Below are positions 1 to 5,160 of a DNA stretch of 6,232 nt, one piece after another; positions within the stretch are counted from its first letter, which is position 1; each line of letters opens with the position of its first letter. Under the pieces are notes generated by a model. The model worked only from the letters and a program-made list of their open reading frames with translations, made no database searches and was not told the origin of the DNA. Position numbers and translations under genes: made by a program. Source of the stretch: a bacterium. Its GTDB lineage: Bacteria > Desulfobacterota > GWC2-55-46 > S146-80 > JALXFI01. Location: positions 1-6,232 of the forward strand of contig JALXFI010000188.1 of assembly GCA_027069035.1 (NCBI GenBank). The letters run 5' to 3'.

Positions 1-207
1 TCCAAAGAAGAATTGTGTGTCTGCGAGATTGCCAGTTTTTTAGGCGTGAGCCCCTCTGCAATCTCTCACCAGTTGAGGGTGCTCAGGAATATGAGGCTTG
101 TAAAGTACAGGAAGGAGGGTAAGATGTGTTACTACTCTCTGGATGACAGGCATATTGAGAACCTTTTTAATGAAGGCCTGAAACATGTTGAAGAGGGTAA
201 TGGGTAA
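1..207 (+). CDS. ArsR/SmtB-family metal-sensing repressor, CadC-like (5' end missing)
   Basis: This is the C-terminal 68 residues of a winged-helix metalloregulator; the reading frame is open to the left edge, so the start lies outside the window. The visible part begins with ELCVCEIA, whose C-x-C resembles the cysteine pair of the ELCVCDL segment in CadC. It continues with a recognition helix (VSPSAISHQLRVLRNMRLV) and the beta-wing (YRKEGKMCYYSL). The last helix carries D49-x-H51, ten residues, H62-x2-E65 (numbered from base 1), the spacing of the alpha-5 metal site of CadC/SmtB proteins. Such repressors leave the operator when Cd, Pb or Zn binds, so the protein probably represses itself and the exporter gene starting 38 bases downstream on the same strand. 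The operator and promoter would be left of the window. The exact metal cannot be told from sequence alone. The family is clear; calling it CadC-like is inference. Confidence 0.9.
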   Translation, partial: SKEELCVCEIASFLGVSPSAISHQLRVLRNMRLVKYRKEGKMCYYSLDDRHIENLFNEGLKHVEEGNG

Positions 208-245
208 TTGCGGAATAATGAAGGGATAAGGGTTTTAGTAAAGGT

Positions 246-2414
246 ATGAAAGAAACAATCTCATTTAAAATTCAGGGAATGGACTGCGCCGAAGAAGTGG
301 CGGTTTTGAAAAGGGAGGTAGGCCCGCTGGCAGGGAATGAGGAGAATCTTGTATTTGATATCCTGAATGGCAAGATGACCGTTATTCCCGGCGATAAAGC
401 AGTGGATGAAGAAGCAATTGTCCGGGCGGTTTCCGTAACCGGAATGAAGGCCGTGCCATGGAATGAGACACATCCATCCGGTGCGGGACGGGCTGTGGGA
501 GGCTTTTGGCAGAGCAACGGCCGTTTGATCATGTGCGGGTTGAGCGGTTTTCTCTTGATAAGCGCCTTTATCACCCAGGCTGTCTATCAGGGTGGTGTTA
601 TGAATGCATTTGCCGGTGAAGGGCACAGACTTCCCCTTTATACCGTCTTCCTCTATCTGTCGGCAGTTGTCAGTGGCGCATGGTTTATTGCGCCGAAGGC
701 TGTTTATGCGGCGCGCAAACTCAGACCGGATATGAATCTGCTCATGATCGTTGCTGTTATCGGCGCTATTGGTATCAAAGAATGGTTCGAGGCAGGCGTC
801 GTTACCTTCCTCTTTACTCTGGCCCTGCTCCTTGAGTCGTGGAGTGTTGGCCGCGCCCGCCGGGCAATTAAATCATTGATGGATATTTCACCGAATACGG
901 CAAGGTATATCTGTCCTAAGGACGGTGATATTATAGAAAAAACGGTGGCAGAGGTGCCTGTCGGCTCAATCGTTATTGTCCGTCCCGGTGAAAAAATACC
1001 CTTAGACGGGATAGTTACAAAAGGTTCTACTCATGTCAATCAGGCGCCAATCACCGGTGAATCGACTCCTGTTTCAAAGATGATCGGAGACGAGGTTTTT
1101 GCCGGCGCCATTAATGGTGACGGCGCTTTCGAGTTCAGATCTACAAAACAGGCGTCCGACACCACCCTTGCCCGAATCATCCACATGGTTGAAAACGCCC
1201 AGTCACGCCGTGCAGTCAGTGAACAGTGGGTGGAAAGGTTTGCCCATTTCTATACACCGGCCATGATGGCCTTTGCTGTTTTGGTTGCACTGGTTCCGCC
1301 TCTCTTGTTCGGGGGGCGGTGGAATTTATGGTTTTACGAGGCCCTTGTAATCCTGGTTATTGCCTGCCCCTGCGCCCTTGTAATATCCACCCCGGTAAGT
1401 ATCGTTTCAGGCATGACCTCTGCGGCAAGGGCAGGGGTGCTGATCAAAGGAGGTACGTACCTTGAGGCCCCGGCGCGCCTTAATGCGATTGCCATTGACA
1501 AGACAGGCACCCTCACACACGGCGCTCCTCAAGTACAGAAGATTATCCCCTTAAATGGACATACTGAAAATGAACTGCTTGCCTTGGCCGCAGCCCTGGA
1601 AGCCCACAGCACACACCCTATTGCCGGAGCGATATTGAGCAAAGCCAGGTCTCTTGATGTGGAGTGCGCCTCTGCGGAGGATTTTAATATTGTTCAGGGA
1701 AAAGGAGCGGAAGGTGTGATTGACGGCATGAAATATCGTATAGGCAGTCACCGGTTTATAGACGAGACGGGCGTTGAAAATGAAGAGTTTCACGAGATGG
1801 CTGTTGAGATGGAAGATGCGGGGCACTCGCTGGTGGTCATCTGGAACGAAGATCATGTCTGCGGGCTCATAAGCATTGCTGACACTATCCGCAGTGAAGC
1901 AGTAAACGTGGTGAAAAGCATGAAAAAAAGCGGTATCAAACGGGTTGTAATGCTTACCGGTGACAACCGTCAGACGGCGGCGGCAGTGGCTGCGGCAACA
2001 GGCGTTGATGAATTCAGGGCGGAGCTCCTGCCTGAAGATAAGGTAACTGCCGTCTCGGAGTTGACCAAAAGCTTAGGCCATGTTGCCATGGTGGGTGACG
2101 GTGTAAACGACGCCCCTGCAATGGCGGCCTCCAGTCTCGGCATTGCCATGGGTGCTATCGGTACCGACGCCGCTATTGAAACGGCGGATATCGCACTCAT
2201 GTCCGATGACCTGTCAAAACTCGCATGGCTGATAGGACACTCTCGAAGAACGCTCGCTGTTATCAAGCAGAACATAACCTTTGCCCTTGCTATAAAGGTC
2301 CTGTTTATCGTTCTGGCTCTGGCGGGCATGGCTACGCTCTGGATGGCCATAGCAGCCGATATGGGGGCGTCTTTACTGGTTATATTTAACGGCCTGAGAT
2401 TGCTTAAACAATGA
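246..2414 (+). CDS. cadA: Zn/Cd/Pb-exporting P1B-type ATPase (CadA/ZntA family)
   Basis: This 722-residue inner-membrane pump exports divalent soft metals at the cost of ATP; its length matches ZntA (about 730). An N-terminal heavy-metal-associated domain (about 1-70) carries GMDCAEEV, with one cysteine and acidic residues in place of the usual second cysteine. Hydrophobic segments lie near 92-112, 131-151, 163-180, 182-200, 335-357, 364-388, 676-693 and 697-717. The actuator has TGES (270-273), the membrane metal site has CPC (374-376), and the phosphorylated aspartate is D418 in DKTGTLT. The nucleotide domain has HP (457-458), TGDN (571-574) and GDGVND (617-622). K684 in the NITFALAIK segment and D705 in ADMGASLL are the P1B-2 (Zn/Cd/Pb) signature residues. 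All catalytic motifs are intact. The ATG at 246 is the only sensible start, because a stop in frame lies at 219-221, but its ribosome site is weak (AAGG is almost adjacent). It is probably co-transcribed with the upstream ArsR gene. Cd versus Zn preference is not decidable. Confidence 0.97.
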   Translation: MKETISFKIQGMDCAEEVAVLKREVGPLAGNEENLVFDILNGKMTVIPGDKAVDEEAIVRAVSVTGMKAVPWNETHPSGAGRAVGGFWQSNGRLIMCGLSGFLLISAFITQAVYQGGVMNAFAGEGHRLPLYTVFLYLSAVVSGAWFIAPKAVYAARKLRPDMNLLMIVAVIGAIGIKEWFEAGVVTFLFTLALLLESWSVGRARRAIKSLMDISPNTARYICPKDGDIIEKTVAEVPVGSIVIVRPGEKIPLDGIVTKGSTHVNQAPITGESTPVSKMIGDEVFAGAINGDGAFEFRSTKQASDTTLARIIHMVENAQSRRAVSEQWVERFAHFYTPAMMAFAVLVALVPPLLFGGRWNLWFYEALVILVIACPCALVISTPVSIVSGMTSAARAGVLIKGGTYLEAPARLNAIAIDKTGTLTHGAPQVQKIIPLNGHTENELLALAAALEAHSTHPIAGAILSKARSLDVECASAEDFNIVQGKGAEGVIDGMKYRIGSHRFIDETGVENEEFHEMAVEMEDAGHSLVVIWNEDHVCGLISIADTIRSEAVNVVKSMKKSGIKRVVMLTGDNRQTAAAVAAATGVDEFRAELLPEDKVTAVSELTKSLGHVAMVGDGVNDAPAMAASSLGIAMGAIGTDAAIETADIALMSDDLSKLAWLIGHSRRTLAVIKQNITFALAIKVLFIVLALAGMATLWMAIAADMGASLLVIFNGLRLLKQ

Positions 2415-2422
2415 GACTTCCT

Positions 2423-2477
2423 AATTCCGCTATATCAGGATTAGAGTCTGTCCCAAAAACAGATATAGGTTTTTGGG
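2423..2477 (+). repeat. Short hairpin repeat, copy A (possible cadA terminator)
   Basis: The element starts 8 bases after the ATPase stop. It opens with AATTCCGC, runs through TTAGAGTCTGTCC, and ends in a perfect 9-bp stem, CCCAAAAAC (2452-2460) and GTTTTTGGG (2469-2477), around the 8-base loop AGATATAG. An inverted, diverged copy lies at 4883-4938 and a weaker one at 4231-4258, so this is a repeat family and not only a local hairpin. Its position just after cadA would allow it to work as a terminator, but no T-run follows the stem, so that role is inferred. Confidence 0.75.
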
Positions 2478-2478
2478 T

Positions 2479-2599
2479 AAATTGGCAAGACGCCTTAAAT
2501 ACAAGGCCGCAGGCGATTTTACGACGGAAACGTACTTAACCGGTACGGTGAGGAGGAAAATCGCTGAGAACACAGTAGTTAAGGATGTATTGCCAATTT
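2479..2599. repeat. 121-bp nested imperfect palindrome (MITE- or REP-like)
   Basis: Four sets of complementary arms share one centre near 2539: AAATTGGCAA (2479-2488) with TTGCCAATTT (2590-2599); CCTTAA (2493-2498) with TTAAGG (2579-2584); GCGATTTT (2513-2520) with AAAATCGC (2557-2564); and CGTAC (2531-2535) with GTACG (2543-2547). Such nested symmetry is not expected in ordinary spacer DNA and suggests a non-autonomous mobile element, or a structure formed in RNA or single-stranded DNA. It is flanked directly by the short repeats at 2423-2477 and 2602-2630. No transposase gene and no target-site duplication are evident. An open frame across it (2473-2670) has no recognisable protein character. 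Confidence 0.7.
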
Positions 2600-2601
2600 C
2601 A

Positions 2602-2630
2602 AATTCCGCTATCGCGGGATTAGAGCCTGT
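2602..2630 (+). repeat. Second partial copy of the short repeat, in direct orientation
   Basis: These 29 bases match 2423-2451 at 25 of 29 positions and lie on the other side of the 121-bp palindrome, so the palindrome is bracketed by direct repeats. This copy forms its own small hairpin: ATTCCGC (2603-2609), loop TATC, GCGGGAT (2614-2620), with one G-T pair. It lacks the CCCAAAAAC hairpin seen in copy A. It lies 37 bases beyond the yajQ stop and could end that transcript on the minus strand, but there is no clear T-run. Confidence 0.7.
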
Positions 2631-2666
2631 GTCTTTGCTTGACTATGCAAGAAACAAGAACCCATT

Positions 2667-3158
2667 TTAACTTCTCATATTGATAAACTGGAGAGGTATT
2701 CCCAAATCCTTCTCCTTTAACATAGATATTACCGTCTGGAGGTCATCTATTTTTTTACCTGAGACCCGCACCTGATCATCCTGTATGGCTGCCTGAACCT
2801 TCAATTTTAGAGCCTTTATCATCTTAACAATCTTTCTCGCCGTTTCGGTCTCAATCCCCGATTGAATGATTATATCCCTTTTGATAAGTCCCTTTGATGT
2901 GGGTTCTATATCTCTTAAATCCAAGACCTTGGGGTCTATCTTCCGTTTGACAAGATTTTTTGACAGTTCGTCCTGCACCGCCTTCATCTTCATGTCGTTT
3001 TCGGTTACGATATGGAGAGACTCTTCCTTTTTATTGAGGGTTATCGATGTTTGAGATCCCCTGAAATCGTAACGTGTGCCTATAACCTTTTTTGTTATGT
3101 TTACGGCATTATCAATCTCCTGCATGTTGACCTTGTTGACTATATCAAAGCTTGGCAT
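2667..3158 (-). CDS. yajQ: YajQ family nucleotide-binding protein
   Basis: The product is a cytoplasmic protein of 163 residues, the usual length of the YajQ (UPF0234) family. It begins MPSFDIV as in Escherichia coli YajQ and keeps the family blocks YDFRG (30-34), LVKR (69-72), GIETETARKIVKMIK (101-115), VQAAIQDDQVRVSGK (121-135), DDLQ (138-141) and LGIPLQF (152-158). Family members fold as two RNP-like domains. They bind nucleotides or nucleic acid, and in some pathogens a member acts as a cyclic-di-GMP effector; which role applies here is unknown. The start is supported by GGAG (3167-3170 on the minus strand) 8 bases before the ATG. It lies downstream of mazG on the same strand, but the 193-base gap and an intervening hairpin suggest its own promoter. 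I found no convincing promoter boxes. Identification is firm; function is only family-level. Confidence 0.96.
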   Translation of the reverse strand: MPSFDIVNKVNMQEIDNAVNITKKVIGTRYDFRGSQTSITLNKKEESLHIVTENDMKMKAVQDELSKNLVKRKIDPKVLDLRDIEPTSKGLIKRDIIIQSGIETETARKIVKMIKALKLKVQAAIQDDQVRVSGKKIDDLQTVISMLKEKDLGIPLQFINMRS

Positions 3159-3318
3159 CTTTATTTCTCCTTTTTTCTATTTATTGGTTTACAGGTTATA
3201 TTTAATAACTGTGACTTTAATCCTAAGATTATCAGCCCCTTCTATTTCTTTGTTTTACCACCTACACATTGACTATCGGGGTTCGCAGGTCACGCTGAGC
3301 TGGACAGATGTGGAATAT

Positions 3319-3348
3319 ACCTGCCCTTCCGACCCCTGAAGAGCAGGT
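3319..3348 (-). terminator. Hairpin just after mazG (possible terminator)
   Basis: The inverted repeat begins 3 bases past the mazG stop codon. It pairs ACCTGC (3319-3324) with GCAGGT (3343-3348) and CTTC (3326-3329) with GAAG (3338-3341), with one C-A mismatch between them and an 8-base loop, giving ten pairs. No T-run follows in the minus direction, so it is not a textbook intrinsic terminator; it could equally stabilise the mazG 3' end. The rest of the 3159-3351 gap is AT-rich near yajQ and shows only the yajQ ribosome site. Confidence 0.45.
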
Positions 3349-3351
3349 GAG

Positions 3352-4137
3352 TTATGTAGTTTGGTGTGAATCCATCTTTTTTGCAGTTTCCCAAAACTCG
3401 TCCATCTCCTTGATAGAAAGGTCTTTAAACCCCCTTCCTTCTTTTTCTGTAAGCTCTTTTAAATGCTTAAACCTTGAGATAAAGCGGTTTGTGCATCTTC
3501 TTAGCGACTGTTCAGCGTTTATATCGTAAAACCTTGCTATATTTACGAGTGTGAATATGACATCGCCTATCTCTTCTTCTATGTTTGTCTTTGTGCCAAG
3601 TCTGACAGACTCCTTAAGCTCCGTTACCTCTTCGTCTAATTTATTAAGGACATCTTCGCCCTTTTCCCAGTCAAATCCATATGATGACGCCTTCTTTGAG
3701 ACCTTCTGCGCCCTCATGAGCGCCGGCAGGCTGTTTGAGATATCCGCCAAATCCTCTTCGTCTTTTCTTTCGGTTTTTTTTACCGTATTCCATCTGTGGA
3801 GCGCTTCTTCCGGTGTTGCCGCCTTCGTTTTGCCGAACACATGAGGATGCCTTCGTGTCATCTTTTCAATAGAGGTGTTTATAACATCCGTCAGATCAAA
3901 GTGGTTTTCTTCCCTTGCGATCCGGGCAAGAAAGACGATCTGAAAGAGGAGGTCTCCGGACTCTTCCTTTATATTTTCCATATTGTTACTTTCTATAGCC
4001 TCAACCACTTCATAGGCCTCCTCTACTATATAAGGGATAAGGCTTTTCATGTCCTGCTCTCTATCCCACGGACACCCTGAGGGGGAGCGGAGTTTCGCCA
4101 TAAGATCTGTGAGTTTCTTAAGTTCGCTTTCTTCCAT
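3352..4137 (-). CDS. mazG: MazG nucleoside triphosphate pyrophosphohydrolase
   Basis: The product is 261 residues, close to the 263 of Escherichia coli MazG. It hydrolyses nucleoside triphosphates to monophosphates and pyrophosphate, a house-cleaning role; in E. coli it is also linked to lowering (p)ppGpp and to the mazEF module. Two tandem all-alpha MazG domains are visible. The first (about 5-125) has CPWD (22-25), the Mg-binding set E39-E40-x2-E43 with E58-E59-x2-D62, and HPHVFG (97-102). The second (about 150-235) has LDEEVTEL and EEEIGD (E187-D192), so both metal sites look intact. I chose the ATG at 4137 rather than a TTG at 4146: the strong AGGAGG (4148-4153) lies 10 bases before this ATG but only 1 base before the TTG. 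The gene is on the same strand as the toxin-antitoxin pair, 126 bases downstream, with a short repeat between. Confidence 0.96.
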   Translation of the reverse strand: MEESELKKLTDLMAKLRSPSGCPWDREQDMKSLIPYIVEEAYEVVEAIESNNMENIKEESGDLLFQIVFLARIAREENHFDLTDVINTSIEKMTRRHPHVFGKTKAATPEEALHRWNTVKKTERKDEEDLADISNSLPALMRAQKVSKKASSYGFDWEKGEDVLNKLDEEVTELKESVRLGTKTNIEEEIGDVIFTLVNIARFYDINAEQSLRRCTNRFISRFKHLKELTEKEGRGFKDLSIKEMDEFWETAKKMDSHQTT

Positions 4138-4147
4138 ATTTATCAAA

Positions 4148-4153
4148 CCTCCT
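4148..4153 (-). promoter_or_regulatory. Ribosome binding site that fixes the mazG start
   Basis: AGGAGG on the minus strand is a perfect Shine-Dalgarno core. Its 10-base spacing to the ATG at 4137, against 1 base to the in-frame TTG at 4146, favours the shorter 261-residue protein. Confidence 0.75.
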
Positions 4154-4230
4154 CTGTTTATAAAGAGTAAGGTAAATACATCTTCAAGTTCTTCCGGCTG
4201 TTAAGATTAACTGCAACTACATATTTAGCG

Positions 4231-4258
4231 CCTATATGGGTTTACGGACAGACACTAA
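4231..4258 (-). repeat. Short repeat, diverged copy C
   Basis: Read on the minus strand, this segment between toxin and mazG begins TTAGTGTCTGTCC, 12 of 13 bases identical to TTAGAGTCTGTCC in copy A (2441-2453). It then ends ATATAGG like copy A, giving about 23 of 29 matches with one gap. The 9-bp hairpin is lost. It is bracketed by weak ends TTTAG (4224-4228) and CTAAA (4255-4259). Kinship with copy A is likely but rests on a short alignment. Nothing else is recognisable in the 126-base gap except the mazG ribosome site. Confidence 0.5.
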
Positions 4259-4263
4259 ATAAA

Positions 4264-4575
4264 TTATAAGTCTAAAGCAAATTTAATTGCCCTTTGAACC
4301 TCTTCTAATTTTTCGTGTGAAAGGTTGGTTATTAAAGCGCCGATTTTATTTTTTGCAACTGTTTGGATGTGGTCAAAGTTGATAACACAATCTCTTATCA
4401 TACCATCATGTTTTGATAGGTGAACCTCGCTGGGGATATCTCTAATGGTTGTTGTAATGGGAGCAATTGTAAGCTCGCCTAAATATTCAATAATGGAATT
4501 GCGGGTTAAAATAAGGACAGGCCTTTTTTTATCCGGAGGTTTAAATTTATACCATCTTATCTCTCCCCGCTTCAT
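4264..4575 (-). CDS. mazF: MazF/PemK-type toxin, probable mRNA endoribonuclease
   Basis: The product is 103 residues, typical of the MazF/PemK family, whose members cut cellular mRNA, or sometimes tRNA or rRNA, at short sequence motifs and arrest growth. Visible family marks are the N-terminal KRGEIRWYKF, the KKRPVLILTRN strand (16-26) with the conserved R18-P19, TIAPITTTIRDIPSEV (36-51) with the T/S-rich catalytic-side loop, and INFDHIQTVAK (65-75). A C-terminal helix, HEKLEEVQRAIKFAL, closes the fold. No truncation is visible, so the toxin is probably active. The ATG overlaps the antitoxin stop codon as ATGA (4572-4575), which implies translational coupling and ordered expression, antitoxin first. 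The cleavage motif cannot be read from the sequence. The DNA is clearly more AT-rich than the cadA region, which fits horizontal transfer but does not prove it. Confidence 0.93.
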   Translation of the reverse strand: MKRGEIRWYKFKPPDKKRPVLILTRNSIIEYLGELTIAPITTTIRDIPSEVHLSKHDGMIRDCVINFDHIQTVAKNKIGALITNLSHEKLEEVQRAIKFALDL

Positions 4576-4805
4576 TTATCGCCCCAATCTTGTTCATTCT
4601 CCCAAATGCTGAATTCATTTTTATTTGTTGGATGTTTTAAATATCCTTTGATTTGTTTCTTCTCGAGTTCTTTTATTCTAATACTGTCAATTGCATTTTT
4701 TAAGGCTTTTCTGGTAAATGCCGACCGAGTTGTTTTTAATTTTTTAACTGTTTTATCAACTTGTTTAACCAGTTCATCGTCTAAGGTCATTTGGATGGTT
4801 TTCAT
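4572..4805 (-). CDS. Ribbon-helix-helix antitoxin of the MazF-type toxin
   Basis: This 77-residue protein should neutralise the downstream toxin by direct binding and repress their shared promoter. Residues 2-45 (KTIQMTLDDELVKQVDKTV, then TTRSAFTRKALKNAI) look like a MetJ/Arc-type ribbon-helix-helix DNA-binding domain. After a charged linker (IKELEKKQIKGYL), the tail contains EFSIWENEQDWGD (64-76). An acidic, tryptophan-rich tail like this is the usual toxin-binding element in RHH partners of MazF toxins. It is therefore not an AbrB-fold MazE like that of E. coli. The ATG at 4805 follows AGGGG (4813-4817 on the minus strand) by 7 bases. It is the first gene of a two-gene operon behind the promoter at 4841-4869, inside a large palindrome that is probably its operator. 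Confidence 0.9.
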   Translation of the reverse strand: MKTIQMTLDDELVKQVDKTVKKLKTTRSAFTRKALKNAIDSIRIKELEKKQIKGYLKHPTNKNEFSIWENEQDWGDK

Positions 4806-4813
4806 TTTTACAC

Positions 4814-4863
4814 CCCTTTATTATATATATATTAATAGCTATAATAATATACATAATAAAGGG
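4814..4863. promoter_or_regulatory. 50-bp palindromic operator of the toxin-antitoxin operon
   Basis: The segment reads CCCTTTATTAT (4814-4824) at one end and ATAATAAAGGG (4853-4863) at the other, an 11-bp perfect match. Internal symmetry is centred on the AGCT at 4837-4840, and in total 21 of 25 base pairs are symmetric. It covers the -10 box and the predicted transcription start and ends directly against the -35 box. Since transcription would start near the centre, an mRNA would carry only half of it, so it should act as DNA. The natural reader is the RHH antitoxin, alone or with the toxin, in conditional cooperative repression. Confidence 0.75.
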
Positions 4864-4869
4864 AGTCAA
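4841..4869 (-). promoter_or_regulatory. Sigma-70-type promoter of the toxin-antitoxin operon
   Basis: On the minus strand TTGACT (4864-4869) and TATTAT (4841-4846) are separated by exactly 17 bases; each box has one mismatch to the consensus TTGACA and TATAAT. The predicted start is near 4834, giving a leader of about 29 bases to the antitoxin ATG. It is the clearest promoter in the window. Confidence 0.75.
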
Positions 4870-4882
4870 GTTAATATTTTTC

Positions 4883-4938
4883 CCCAAAAACCTATCTCTG
4901 TTTTTGGGTTGTATCCAAATCCAGATATATAAGGAGTT
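4883..4938 (-). repeat. Short hairpin repeat, copy B, inverted relative to copy A
   Basis: CCCAAAAAC (4883-4891) and GTTTTTGGG (4900-4908) flank the loop CTATCTCT. On the minus strand this 26-base core matches copy A at 25 of 26 positions, including the loop. The similarity goes on through AATCCAGATATA, matching the AATCCTGATATA of copy A on that strand, giving about 43 of 56 identical positions with one gap. The stem kept its sequence better than the flank, so the hairpin core may be what is selected or copied. It lies between the toxin-antitoxin promoter and the CRISPR side. Confidence 0.75.
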
Positions 4939-5046
4939 GAATGGCAAAACCTAATTTTGCAATCTATACGGCGGTTTCTGAAAAGGTATAAAAAAACAGT
5001 ATTCGAAAAATATGAAATGTGTTTGTTGGAAGCAAGGGCAGGATAA
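4933..5046 (+). other. Short open frame of unknown meaning, possible gene remnant
   Basis: The frame from 4933 to the stop at 5044-5046 encodes 37 residues with a basic, helical-looking stretch (SIRRFLKRYKKTVFEKYEM). It has no ATG start near its beginning and no family that I recognise. An alternative tiny frame with an ATG at 4941 encodes 16 residues after AAGGAG (4931-4936), with only 4 bases of spacing. Either may be a decayed gene end or chance. Nothing else in 4939-5088 is recognisable: no tRNA, no clear promoter and no second-strand gene. Confidence 0.2.
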
Positions 5047-5088
5047 ATCAGGTTCCAAAGCATCTGACAACAACCGCATTGTTTTTTT

Positions 5089-5121
5089 GACGCAATACTT
5101 TCCCCTGAAGTATTTTCTATT
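5089..5121. repeat. Decayed CRISPR repeat outside the array
   Basis: GACGCAATAC matches the first ten repeat bases at 8 of 10, and AAGTATTTTCTATT matches the last fourteen at 12 of 14; the middle is shortened by 3 bases and scrambled. The 39 bases from 5122 to 5160 between it and the first good repeat are exactly of spacer length. This marks the left side as the old, decaying end of the array. Confidence 0.65.
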
Positions 5122-5160
5122 GTTTTTTGGATAGAAGGAGATGAAAAAAATAATTTCTCC

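Noticed and set aside
2473..2670. 65-codon open frame on the plus strand between cadA and yajQ
   Set aside because: It runs through the palindromic element and repeat copies, starts at a TTG inside the hairpin, and has no ribosome site or recognisable protein family.
4138..4146. TTG start giving mazG three more residues
   Set aside because: The strong ribosome site is only 1 base before this TTG; the ATG at 4137 is better placed.
4866..5063. 65-codon open frame on the minus strand
   Set aside because: It crosses hairpin repeat B and reads into the toxin-antitoxin promoter; composition and lack of a family suggest chance.
5087..5116. Promoter-like TTGACG, 18 bases, TATTTT facing the array
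   Set aside because: The -10 box has two mismatches and the boxes overlap the decayed repeat, which explains the sequence better; it also conflicts with the inferred array direction.
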